A stretch of 64,000 nucleotides of DNA from Pseudonocardia sp. MH-G8 (lineage in GTDB: Bacteria; Actinomycetota; Actinomycetes; Mycobacteriales; Pseudonocardiaceae), in NCBI RefSeq assembly GCF_002262885.1, contig NZ_NKYF01000012.1, forward strand, positions 1 through 64,000. Reading direction: 5' to 3'. Below, piece by piece: positions 46,170 through 54,674 of this stretch. Numbering within the stretch: position 1 is the stretch's first letter; every line of letters begins with the position of its first letter. The translations under genes and the position numbers were made by a program. A model generated the notes under the pieces. That model was not told where the DNA came from and did no database searches. It saw nothing but the letters and a program-made list of their open reading frames with translations.

Positions 46170-49004
46170 ATGCGTGCTGAGCTCGGCGTGCTGGGGGAGA
46201 CGACCGGGCGGGTGGGTGGTCGGGAGATCGACCTGGGGCCCGCCCGGCAGCGGGCCGTGCTCGCCGTCCTCCTCGTCGACGCCGGCCACGCGGTCCCGCT
46301 CGGCGAGCTCGTCACCCGGGTCTGGGGTGACCGTCCACCGCTGCGTGCCGCGGGGACGCTGCGGAGCTACCTGTCCCGGCTGCGCGCCGCGATGGCCCTG
46401 ATGGGCGAGGGTGGGATCCGCCGCGGACCCGGCGGGTACCTCGTGGAGATCGATGAGGCAGCCGTCGACCTGCACCGGTTCCGTGACCTGTCGGCGCGGG
46501 CCCGCGCGAGCGGCGGGGCCGCGTCCGTGGAGCTCTACCGCGAGGCGCTGGCCCTGTGGCGCGGCGACGCCCTTGCCGAACTCGACACCCCGTGGGCCGT
46601 CGATGTCCGGCAACGCCTCGCCGCGGAGCGGTTCGCCGTGCGGCTGGACTGGCACGATGCGCGGCTGCGACGGGGCCGGCACGCGGAGCTGGTGGCCGAG
46701 CTCGCCGCGCTGGCCGTGGCACACCCGCTCGACGAGCGTGTCGTCGGCCAGTGCATCACCGCGCTGTGTCGCAGTGGCCGCCAGGCCGACGCGTTCACGA
46801 TGTACGACCGGATACGTCGGCGGCTGGCGGACGAGATGGGTGCCGACCCCGGCCCGGCCCTGCAGCAGCTCTACCAACTGATGCTGGACGGCGAGGCCGG
46901 GGCACCCGTGGATCCCGCGGCCGACCGGATCGACCACGCCCCGGTCGAACGGGAGACGCCGAGGCAGCTGCCGTCGGACGTGCCCGGATTCGTCGGTCGT
47001 GCCGGCGAGATCGAGCGCCTCGACAGGCTTCTCGACCACGCCGGGCCGGACAGGCAACCGGATTCGGCCCCGGTCGTCATCTCGGCCGTCCACGGCACCG
47101 CGGGCATCGGGAAGACCGCGCTCGCGGTGCACTGGGCGCAACACGCCAAGCAGCACTTCCCGGACGGGCAGCTGTACCTCAATCTGCGCGGCTGCGGCCC
47201 GGACGATCCGGTCAGCGCCGCGGACGCCCTCGAGACGCTGTTGCGGACGCTGGGCGTGGCACCCGACCGGGTCCCGCCGGGGGTCGACGAGCGCTCGGCG
47301 CTGCTCCGCAGCCGGCTGGCCGCACGCCGGATGCTGATCCTGCTCGACAACGCAGGGGACAGCGACCAGGTCCGGCCGCTGCTTCCCGGGAACGGCGGGC
47401 TGGTGCTGGTCACCAGCCGGCGGCGGTTGCACGCGCTCTCGGTCCGTGAGGGCGCGCGGCACATCGCGCTGGACCTGCTGACCGTGCCCGAAGCGCTGCA
47501 GCTGCTCGGTGAGGCGATCGGCCAGGACCGCGTCGACCGGGAACCGGCGCACGCTGAAGCCGTCGTCACGGCCTGCGCCCGCTTGCCGCTGGCGTTGCGG
47601 CTGGCGGCCGAGCGGATCAACCGCTTCCCGGACGCGTCGCTGGCCGAGGTCGTCGCCGAACTGACCGACCACCGCAGGCGGCTCGGCGCGCTGACCATCC
47701 AGGACTCCGACGACACCGACCTGCGCTCGGTCTTCGCCTGGTCCTACACCACGCTCGAACCCGACGCCGCCCGCATGTTCGCCCTGCTCGGCCTCTACCC
47801 GGGCAACGGCATCAGCGTCTCGGCTGCGGCCGCGCTGGCAGGGGTCGACCCGGCGCAGGCGCGCGACGTCCTGGACCGGCTGACGACCGTGAGCCTGCTC
47901 GAGCAGCGCTTCCCCGAACGCTACGAGCTCCACGACCTGCTACGTGACTTCGCGCGCGAGCAGCACCGTGCCGACGCCGACGCGGCCCACTCTCGGCTCG
48001 TGGCGTGGTACGTCCACACCGCGGCGAGCGCCCGCGCCCACCTGTCCGGCACTCCCCATCGGATGCCCGTAACCGCAACGCCGCCCGAGGGCGTCGTACC
48101 GATGCGGTTCACCTCGCTGCAGGACGCCGTCGCCTGGTTCGACCGCGAGCGCACCGCGATCGTCGAGGTCGTCACGACCGCAGCTGCCCACGGCCACCCG
48201 GAGAGCGGTGCCGTACTCAGCCAGCTCAGCTGGAACTACTTCTACATGCGCGGATACCCGCAATCGATGATCGAGCTCGGGGAAGCCGCGGTCCAGCTCG
48301 CCGTCACGACCGGCAACGCGTTCCTGGAGGCGAAGTGCCGCAACGGCCTCGGCGTGGCGTACGGCCGGGTCGAGGGGTTCGAGCAGGAGATCGCGAGTTG
48401 CCAACGGGCGTTCACGATCTTCGGCGAGCTGGGTGAGCTCACGGAACAGGCAACCGCGCTCCTCAACACGGGGAGCGCGTACAACAGGCTCGAACGCTTC
48501 GACGAGGGCAGGGCGATCCTCGAGCACGCCCAACAGCTGTACACCCGTGATCACAACTCGCTCTACGCGGCCTTCGCCCTGAACAACCTCGCCGAGTCCT
48601 ACCTGGGACTCGGTCGGTTCGATGAGGCGCTCGACCGCGCCCATCGGGCACTCGAGGCCCTCCAGGACGGCGCCGAGCAGTTCCGGCTGGTGGCCGTCTT
48701 CGAGACCATCGCGCACATTCATGCCATGCGCGGTGACCACCATTCCGCCGTCCAGGACTACCGCAATGCCCTCGACGTCGCGCACCGGACGGAGACCACG
48801 TACCTGGAGGTTTCGATCAGAGCCGAGCTGGGGAAGCAGCTGATGGCGATCGGCGAACACGACCAGGCGATCGCGGTCTGGCGGGCGGCCACCCGGATCC
48901 CCTCAGCAGGCGGGCGAGACCCCGCCGTGGACGAGATCGAGGCGCTGTTGGCGTCGGCGACCGTCGATCGAGCAGAAGCCTCCGGACCTCCTCACCCTCG
49001 GTGA
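46170..49004 (+). CDS. SARP/AfsR-type regulator (winged helix, BTAD, NB-ARC, TPR)
   Basis: A 944-residue regulator of the AfsR type. An OmpR-like DNA-binding domain (about 5-95) and a bacterial transcriptional activation domain (about 100-240) form the SARP part; an NB-ARC ATPase follows with Walker A GTAGIGKTAL (near 310) and Walker B MLILLDNAGD; the C-terminal 300 residues are TPR-like helical repeats (FEQEIASCQRAFTIFGELGE, FDEGRAILEHAQQLY, FDEALDRAHRALEAL). AfsR-like proteins integrate signals to switch on secondary metabolism. ATG 46170 has GGAGGGG. No biosynthetic cluster adjoins it, so its targets are unknown. Confidence 0.93.
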   Translation: MRAELGVLGETTGRVGGREIDLGPARQRAVLAVLLVDAGHAVPLGELVTRVWGDRPPLRAAGTLRSYLSRLRAAMALMGEGGIRRGPGGYLVEIDEAAVDLHRFRDLSARARASGGAASVELYREALALWRGDALAELDTPWAVDVRQRLAAERFAVRLDWHDARLRRGRHAELVAELAALAVAHPLDERVVGQCITALCRSGRQADAFTMYDRIRRRLADEMGADPGPALQQLYQLMLDGEAGAPVDPAADRIDHAPVERETPRQLPSDVPGFVGRAGEIERLDRLLDHAGPDRQPDSAPVVISAVHGTAGIGKTALAVHWAQHAKQHFPDGQLYLNLRGCGPDDPVSAADALETLLRTLGVAPDRVPPGVDERSALLRSRLAARRMLILLDNAGDSDQVRPLLPGNGGLVLVTSRRRLHALSVREGARHIALDLLTVPEALQLLGEAIGQDRVDREPAHAEAVVTACARLPLALRLAAERINRFPDASLAEVVAELTDHRRRLGALTIQDSDDTDLRSVFAWSYTTLEPDAARMFALLGLYPGNGISVSAAAALAGVDPAQARDVLDRLTTVSLLEQRFPERYELHDLLRDFAREQHRADADAAHSRLVAWYVHTAASARAHLSGTPHRMPVTATPPEGVVPMRFTSLQDAVAWFDRERTAIVEVVTTAAAHGHPESGAVLSQLSWNYFYMRGYPQSMIELGEAAVQLAVTTGNAFLEAKCRNGLGVAYGRVEGFEQEIASCQRAFTIFGELGELTEQATALLNTGSAYNRLERFDEGRAILEHAQQLYTRDHNSLYAAFALNNLAESYLGLGRFDEALDRAHRALEALQDGAEQFRLVAVFETIAHIHAMRGDHHSAVQDYRNALDVAHRTETTYLEVSIRAELGKQLMAIGEHDQAIAVWRAATRIPSAGGRDPAVDEIEALLASATVDRAEASGPPHPR

Positions 49005-49169
49005 CGGTGATGCGGGCATCGCGGCCTTGCGGTGTTGCGGGGTCGTTGTGCGTGCGTTGAATCCGCTGCTCCGCGAGCTATCACGAATGGGTGACGCGGC
49101 CCCCGTGTGCGTCGTTAACCTCCTGCGTCACCTACCGGTGGCGGCTGCAGCAACGGAAGGAATGCAGGA

Positions 49170-49745
49170 ATGGCGGGTTACCGCTCGAAAATCGTGGCGT
49201 CGTTGGTGCTCGTGGCGGCCACTGCGGGAACGGTCGTGACGTCGAACGTGGCGTTGGCGGCCGAACCGTCGACGGCGGGACTGTCGACAGCGACGACCGC
49301 AACTGCGCGAGAGGGACAGGAGCACCAGAAGCCGCTGCTGGAGTTCGCGACGGCGGACAACACGGGCAGCTTCTACACCCTCGACCCGGCCGAGGCCGAC
49401 CGCGCACAGCGCGAGTACGGCTTCACCCCGAAGTCCGACTCCCGCGGCATCTCCATGCTCACCGAGGAGGCCGAGGGCGCCATTCCGGTGTACCGGCTCC
49501 GCAAGCAGGACGGTCACCAGACCTACCTGCTCAGCGTGAACGAGGACGAGATCTCGCGGATGAGCGGCCGGTTCGAGAACGAGGGTGTGGTCGGTTACGT
49601 CTACGCCGACCAGGAGGACGACGCGATGCCGCTCGTGCGGTACAGCAAGAACTCCGACTGGAGGGTCGGGCGCGAGGGCCGGGTCGACCTCGTCGTCGCC
49701 GGCTACGGCGTCGACGGCGTGATGGGGTACGTCCCGCGCAGCTGA
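49170..49745 (+). CDS. Secreted protein with DUF5648-like repeats
   Basis: A 191-residue exported protein. A signal peptide (about 1-31, VASLVLVAATAGTVVTSNVALA) is followed by two repeats of a motif typical of the DUF5648 beta-trefoil-like family: FATADNTGSFYTLDPAEADRAQREYGF and YRLRKQDGHQTYLLSVNEDEISRMSGRF. The same arrangement in glycosidase- or peptidase-linked proteins suggests surface binding, but no catalytic site is visible. The ATG at 49170 has an AAGGA upstream. A strong hairpin 20 bases after the stop is its probable terminator. Confidence 0.72.
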   Translation: MAGYRSKIVASLVLVAATAGTVVTSNVALAAEPSTAGLSTATTATAREGQEHQKPLLEFATADNTGSFYTLDPAEADRAQREYGFTPKSDSRGISMLTEEAEGAIPVYRLRKQDGHQTYLLSVNEDEISRMSGRFENEGVVGYVYADQEDDAMPLVRYSKNSDWRVGREGRVDLVVAGYGVDGVMGYVPRS

Positions 49746-49765
49746 TCCGGGTCCCACGGGCGCGG

Positions 49766-49800
49766 CAGGCGGGAGCAGTTCGAGGGGTCGCTCCCGCCTG
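49766..49800 (+). terminator. Probable terminator hairpin after the secreted-protein gene
   Basis: CAGGCGGGAGC (49766-49776) and GCTCCCGCCTG (49790-49800) are perfect 11-base arms around a 13-base loop, starting 20 bases past the stop. No T-run follows, which is common in GC-rich actinobacteria. An operator for the TetR gene at 49825 is an alternative. Confidence 0.55.
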
Positions 49801-49824
49801 TCCGTCCTCTGACATGATGAGCAG

Positions 49825-50421
49825 GTGGAACCCCGCTCCGGTCACGATGTGGCGCAGCGGTCCGCCCGGCCCAAGCGGGCGGACGCGCGCCGCAACGAGG
49901 AGGCGCTGCTCGACGCGGCCGCCGCGGTCTTCGTCAGGTCCGGGGTGGAAGCGCCGGTCCGGGACATCGCGGCCGAGGCGGGCGTCGGGATGGGCACGAT
50001 CTACCGGCACTTCCCGACGCGGGCGGACCTCATCCTCGCGGTCTACCGGCACCAGGTCGAGGCCTGCGCCGAGGCCGGTCCGGCCCTGCTGGCGAGCAGC
50101 GCCACCCCCTACGCCGCGCTGGGGCGTTGGATCGACCTCTTCGTCGATTTCCTGGTCACCAAGCACGGGCTCGCCGCCGTGCTGCAGTCCGACAACGCCG
50201 GCGCCGACTCGCTGCACGCCTACTTCCTCGACCGCCTCGTGCCCGTGTGCGCCCAGCTGCTCGACGCTGCCGCCGCGTCCGGCGAGATCCGGGCCGACCT
50301 GCGGGCCGTGGAGCTCATGCGCGGTGTCGGGAACCTCTGCATCGGCGCCGAGCACGATCCGAGCTACGACGCGCGCCGCCTCGTCGACCTGCTCATCGCG
50401 GGACTCCGCCGACCGCTCTGA
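49825..50421 (+). CDS. TetR-family transcriptional regulator, paralogue of the one at 15547
   Basis: A 198-residue repressor with helix-turn-helix at about 45-70 (APVRDIAAEAGVGMGTIYRHFPTRADLI) and a C-terminal TetR domain matching the protein at 15547 nearly throughout (VLQSDNAGADSLHAYFLDRLVPVCAQLLDAAA). The GTG at 49825 has a weak ribosome site. It has no co-directional target gene; it is convergent with another TetR gene 33 bases away. Confidence 0.88.
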   Translation: MEPRSGHDVAQRSARPKRADARRNEEALLDAAAAVFVRSGVEAPVRDIAAEAGVGMGTIYRHFPTRADLILAVYRHQVEACAEAGPALLASSATPYAALGRWIDLFVDFLVTKHGLAAVLQSDNAGADSLHAYFLDRLVPVCAQLLDAAAASGEIRADLRAVELMRGVGNLCIGAEHDPSYDARRLVDLLIAGLRRPL

Positions 50422-50454
50422 CCACGGGCACGGCAGCGGAGGTCGGGCGCCGGA

Positions 50455-51012
50455 TCAGCCGGTCCGCAGGCCGTTCAGCACGGTGGTCAGCAGGCGCTGG
50501 GACCGTGCGTGGTACGCGCGATCGTCGAGGCGCCACAGGAAACCGACCAGCAGGAGCATGTCGTCCGCATCGATGTCGGCCCGCACCCGGCCTGCTCCCT
50601 TGCCCGCGTCCAGCAGCAGGGTGATCGCCGCGGCCACGCGGTCGTAGTACTCGCTCGACAGGTCGGCGCGCGTGGCGGCCTCGACCGCCTGCGCGACACC
50701 GTGCTTGATCCTGCTGTACGCGGCCAGGCGGTCCAGCCAGAGGCGCAGCGCCTCGACCGGTGGATGCTCGGCCAGCAGTGCGGGCGCGGCCTCGATCAGC
50801 GCCTCGACGTCGCGGCGGTAGAGGGTGAGCAGCAGCGCCTCCCGATTCGGGAAGTGCCGGTACATCGTGCCCTGGCCGACGCCGGCCCTCTTGGCGATCG
50901 AGTTGAGGGTCGCGGCGCTCGACTCGCCCAGTGCCGCGCGTGCGACGTCCAGGATGCGAGCACGGTTCTGCTCGGCGTCGGACCGCATCGACGCTCGGCC
51001 GGCCTCGACCAC
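50455..51012 (-). CDS. TetR-family transcriptional regulator
   Basis: A 185-residue repressor: helix-turn-helix at about 30-57 (ATLNSIAKRAGVGQGTMYRHFPNREALL) and a C-terminal TetR domain ending RLLTTVLNGLRTG. The GTG at 51012 has GGAGG five bases upstream and is preferred over ATG 50988. It is divergent from the riboswitch-TerC unit, 230 bases away; whether it controls that unit is unknown. Confidence 0.88.
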   Translation of the reverse strand: MVEAGRASMRSDAEQNRARILDVARAALGESSAATLNSIAKRAGVGQGTMYRHFPNREALLLTLYRRDVEALIEAAPALLAEHPPVEALRLWLDRLAAYSRIKHGVAQAVEAATRADLSSEYYDRVAAAITLLLDAGKGAGRVRADIDADDMLLLVGFLWRLDDRAYHARSQRLLTTVLNGLRTG

Positions 51013-51239
51013 GTGAGCCTCCCATCTCCGCGCGTGCGCGACGGTTCCGCGCACCGTACCGCGGCCGCGGCATCTGAGGTGATCACCCGGAATGTCCGAC
51101 CCGCCCGATTTGTAAACGTATCGCCCGGCTAATCGGATATACATCGCGAATCTCGCAGGTGCGTCTATTCGGCGCCAACGCCCTACCGTGTTCCAAGTCA
51201 CCCTCGGTGGAAATCGTCGTTCGGGACCGGCATTCTTGC
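51013..51239. other. Non-coding region upstream of the second TerC riboswitch
   Basis: No open frame with a credible start is seen. The region should hold the divergent promoters for the TetR gene and the TerC leader. A 14-base palindrome, TGCGGTGCACCGCA at 51237-51250, marks its right end. The run around 51105-51180 is less GC-rich than its surroundings (ATTTGTAAACGTATCG, CTAATCGGATATACATCG), consistent with promoter sequence. Confidence 0.4.
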
Positions 51240-51240
51240 G

Positions 51241-51386
51241 GTGCACCGCAGGGGAGTATCCCGGTCGCGGTGGCGTCGTCAGCACGGCGAGAGGCTCCGC
51301 GGCCCAGGAATGCCAATCACGCGGGTCTCGGACCCGGCGCCATCGGTTCGCGGTCCGACACGGACGCGGAGGGGAGAGACCTCGGG
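51241..51386 (+). promoter_or_regulatory. Second yybP-ykoY (Mn2+) riboswitch
   Basis: The leader repeats the same landmarks as the first copy: GCAGGGGAGTATC at 51248-51260, GTCGTCAGCACGG near 51277 and a closing GGAGAGACCTC ending at 51383. The 3' ACCTC can pair either with the 5' AGG of the base stem or with GAGGT (51416-51420) in the GGAGAGG ribosome site, so the mechanism would again be translational. The aptamer is longer than copy 1 because of an extended variable arm, and its pairing is less clear, hence the lower confidence. Confidence 0.68.
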
Positions 51387-51426
51387 GCGGCCCGCTGCTG
51401 CCCGAGATTCGTGGAGAGGTTCCCCC

Positions 51427-52410
51427 GTGAACGTGCCCGTCTGGCTCTGGTTCGCCACGATCGGCGGCCTGGCCGCCGTGATCCTGGCCGACCTGTTCCT
51501 GGTCGACCACAAGCCGCACGCCGTGACGATCAAAGAGGCCACCTACTGGGTGCTCTTCTACGTCGGGCTCGCGGGGTTGTTCGGTCTCGGCCTCTGGTTC
51601 TTCGCCGGCGGCCAGTACGCCGGGGAGTTCTTCGCCGGCTACATCACCGAGTACTCGCTCTCGGTCGACAACCTGTTCGTCTTCGTGATCATCATGTCGT
51701 CGTTCGCGGTGCCGGCGATCCACCAGCACCGCGTGCTGCTGGTCGGCATCGTGATCGCGTTGTTGATGCGCGGCCTGTTCATCGCCGCCGGCGCTGCCGT
51801 GATCAACGCCCTGAGCTGGGTCTTCTACCTCTTCGCCGCGTTCCTGATCTACACGGCCGTGAACATGGTCCGGCAGGGAGTGGGAGGCGACGACGAGGAG
51901 TGGAAGGAACCCAAGGTCGTCGGGCTCATCCGGCGTGTCCTCCCCGTCACCGACGAGTACCACGGCTCCAGCACCACGGTCCGGATCGACGGCAAGCGCT
52001 GGGTCACCCCGATGCTCATCGTGATGATCGCGATCGGGCTCACCGACCTGCTGTTCGCGCTCGACTCCATCCCTGCGATCTTCGGCCTGACCCAGGAGGC
52101 GTACCTGGTCTTCAGCGCCAACGCGTTCGCGCTGATGGGCCTGCGCCAGCTCTACTTCCTCCTCGGCGGGCTGCTCAAGAAGCTGATCTACCTGTCCTAC
52201 GGGCTCGCGGTGGTCCTCAGCTTCATCGGTGTGAAGCTCGTGCTGCACGCCCTGCACGAGAACGAGCTGCCGTTCCTCAACAACGGTGAGCCGATCGCGG
52301 TGCCGGAGGTCAGCATCGGGGTGTCGCTGTCCGTGATCGTCGGGGTGCTGGCGATCACCGCGATCACCAGTCTGGTCGCCGTGCGTCGCAACCCGGCCCT
52401 GGCCGACTGA
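51427..52410 (+). CDS. TerC/Alx-family membrane protein, probable Mn2+ exporter (copy 2)
   Basis: A 327-residue polytopic membrane protein, clearly homologous to the copy at 13199 over its whole length. The acidic motifs are SLSVDNLFVFVIIM and FALDSIPAIFGLTQEAYLVFSANAFALMGLRQLYFLL; the ending HALHENELPFLNNGEP mirrors HALHENNLPFLNGGQP in copy 1. The GTG at 51427 has GGAGAGG seven bases upstream, which the riboswitch can mask. The two copies differ in their central loop and C-terminus, so they may respond to different Mn2+ levels. Confidence 0.93.
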   Translation: MNVPVWLWFATIGGLAAVILADLFLVDHKPHAVTIKEATYWVLFYVGLAGLFGLGLWFFAGGQYAGEFFAGYITEYSLSVDNLFVFVIIMSSFAVPAIHQHRVLLVGIVIALLMRGLFIAAGAAVINALSWVFYLFAAFLIYTAVNMVRQGVGGDDEEWKEPKVVGLIRRVLPVTDEYHGSSTTVRIDGKRWVTPMLIVMIAIGLTDLLFALDSIPAIFGLTQEAYLVFSANAFALMGLRQLYFLLGGLLKKLIYLSYGLAVVLSFIGVKLVLHALHENELPFLNNGEPIAVPEVSIGVSLSVIVGVLAITAITSLVAVRRNPALAD

Positions 52411-52463
52411 CGCGCCTCGCCGCGAGCACCGCGGGCTCGCATCCGGCGTGGGAGACTTCCCGC

Positions 52464-54659
52464 GTGCGGTTCAGGGCCCGGTTCGCGGAGCTCCGCACCG
52501 CCCTGACCGGCCTCGATCCCGGCCTGGTCCGGTTGCGCCTCGCCGGCACCGCCACGGCGGCGATGGTGCTCGCCGCAGCGGTGTTGACCGGTGTGCGGCT
52601 GCTGGTCGCGTTCCCGGTCACCGTCGTGCTGCTCGCGGCGGTGCTGGCGATGGTCAGCAACCTCGCGGTCAACGAACCCGACCTGCACAGGCGGCGGGTG
52701 ACCACGCTGCTCATGCTCGCGCCGGCCGTCGTCGCGGTCGCGGGCGGCACGCTGCTCGCTCCGTACCGCGTCGTCGCCGATGTCGTCTTCGTCGCCGTGA
52801 TGGTGGCGGCGGTGTACGTGCGCAGGTTCGGTCCGCGCGGGGTCGCACTGGGCATGGCCGCCGTCATGCCGTTCTTCTTCACGCAGTTCCTCGGGGCCGT
52901 ACCGGCCCAGCTGCCCTGGCTCGTGCTCGCTGCCGCGGTCGGCATCGGGTCCACGCTGCTGCTGCGCGACCTCGTGTTCGCCCAGCGTCCGGAGCGGGCG
53001 CTCGAGCAGCTGCTGCGTGCCTTCCGCGCCCACGTCCACGCCCTCGTCGACGCGGTCGCCGACCTGCTGCGGGCGTCGCCGTCCCAGTTGCAGAGCGAGC
53101 TGGAGGACGTGCAGCGGCGCAGGACCCGGCTCAACGAGACGGCCCTGCTCGTGGCCGACGCGCTGGAGACCGAGCACGCCGCCACCGACCCCGACGAGCT
53201 CGCCCTGCGCGTCCTCGACGCGGAGCTGGCCGCCGAACGCCTCGCGCTCATCGCGCAGCGGCTCGCCTGCACCCCCGGCGGGGCCGAGGCGGGCGGGATG
53301 GACGACGACCGGCGGCGTGCACTGCTCGCGGCACTGCGCGCGCTGAGCGCGGCATCGGCCACCGGCACACCGCCCGGGTTCGTCGCGATCCTGCTGGACA
53401 CCGCGAGGCGCAGCGTCGCCGCCCTGACCGTGGAGCCGGACGGGGCGGCTGCGCGCGTGCACCGCATGGCGTTCGCGGTGGTCCGGCTGGCCGACGCGTT
53501 GGAGATCGCGCGCGAGCCGGAGGCGTCGGACCGGGCCCGCGGGGAGGAGGCGGAGCGGACCGGGACGGACACGGGACGCGGGAAGGACCCTGGAGGTGAG
53601 CAGGACGACCAGCCGTCGGGGTTGCGGATCACCACGCGGCAGGCCGTGCAGGTCGGGGTGGCCACCAGCCTCGCGATCGTGGCGGGCGAGCTCGTCTCGC
53701 CCGCGCGGTGGTACTGGGCGGTGATCGCGGCGTTCATCGTGTTCGCAGGCACCAGCAGCCGGGGCGACGTCCTCAGCCGCGGCTACGAGCGGGTGGTCGG
53801 GACCATCGGCGGGGTGCTCGCGGGCATGGGCCTCGCGGTGCTCGTCGGCGATCGTCCACCCCTGGTGCTCGTGCTGCTGTTCTGCTGCGTGTTCCTCGCG
53901 CTCTACCTGGTGCGGGTCTCCCAGACCTTGATGGCCTTCTGGATCACCGCCGTGCTCGCGCTGCTCTACGGCCTGATCGGCCAGTTCGACCTCACGACGT
54001 TCGTGGTGCGCGTCGAGGAGACCGCGGTGGGCGTGGCGATGGGGATGCTCGCGGGCTACCTCGTGCTGCCCAAGCGCACCCGGGATGCGTTCGAGGAGGC
54101 CCTCGACGAGCAGGTCGACGCCGTCGACGCGGTGCTGCGGGCGGCGGTCGACCGGATCGTGGGCCGCGAACCGGAGACACCGGCGGTGGAGCTGGCGCGG
54201 GACGCAGGAGACGCGCTGGGCACGTTGCGCCAGCGGGCGAAGCCGCTCGAGCGCGCGTTCCTGCGGCGGCGGGGCCGCATCGGCTACGAGCGCGCGTTGC
54301 GCGTCCTGACCGGCGTCGACCACTACGCCCGGGGGCTCGCCCGGTTCTCCGACGCGGTAGTGGAACCCGGATGGGCCGACACGCTGGAACCGGCCGCGCA
54401 GCGCGTGCGGGCCAACCTCGACGGGCTGCGCGCCGTGCTGCTGCACCGGGAGGAGGGCGGGGCGGCCATCCGCTCCGCGGAGGACGCGGTCGACGCGGCG
54501 GAGTCCTACGCCTCGCAGGGGCACGACGCGCGCCGGCGCACCGAGCTGCTCGCGGCGGTCCGGCTGCTGCGCCGGATCGACCAGGCGGTGGTCGGGTTCG
54601 CCACCGACCTCGCCGCCACGGATCGGGAGCGGCCTGCCGATGCCGTGCCCCGGAGGTGA
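52464..54659 (+). CDS. FUSC-family membrane protein (aromatic-acid exporter-like)
   Basis: A 731-residue protein with two transmembrane blocks of about five or six helices each (residues 25-170 and 390-535) and two cytoplasmic helical regions, the FUSC/YccS/AaeB layout. The second block starts ITTRQAVQVGVATSLAIVAGELVSPARWYWAVIAAFIVFAGTSSRGDVLSRGYERVVGTIGGVLAGM, which is typical. A hydrophilic acidic linker (about 355-385) separates the blocks. The GTG at 52464 has GGGAGA. Relatives export aromatic acids or other toxic anions; the substrate here is unknown. It follows TerC copy 2 on the same strand by 53 bases. Confidence 0.86.
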   Translation: MRFRARFAELRTALTGLDPGLVRLRLAGTATAAMVLAAAVLTGVRLLVAFPVTVVLLAAVLAMVSNLAVNEPDLHRRRVTTLLMLAPAVVAVAGGTLLAPYRVVADVVFVAVMVAAVYVRRFGPRGVALGMAAVMPFFFTQFLGAVPAQLPWLVLAAAVGIGSTLLLRDLVFAQRPERALEQLLRAFRAHVHALVDAVADLLRASPSQLQSELEDVQRRRTRLNETALLVADALETEHAATDPDELALRVLDAELAAERLALIAQRLACTPGGAEAGGMDDDRRRALLAALRALSAASATGTPPGFVAILLDTARRSVAALTVEPDGAAARVHRMAFAVVRLADALEIAREPEASDRARGEEAERTGTDTGRGKDPGGEQDDQPSGLRITTRQAVQVGVATSLAIVAGELVSPARWYWAVIAAFIVFAGTSSRGDVLSRGYERVVGTIGGVLAGMGLAVLVGDRPPLVLVLLFCCVFLALYLVRVSQTLMAFWITAVLALLYGLIGQFDLTTFVVRVEETAVGVAMGMLAGYLVLPKRTRDAFEEALDEQVDAVDAVLRAAVDRIVGREPETPAVELARDAGDALGTLRQRAKPLERAFLRRRGRIGYERALRVLTGVDHYARGLARFSDAVVEPGWADTLEPAAQRVRANLDGLRAVLLHREEGGAAIRSAEDAVDAAESYASQGHDARRRTELLAAVRLLRRIDQAVVGFATDLAATDRERPADAVPRR

Positions 54660-54674
54660 GCGCGGGGCCGCGGG

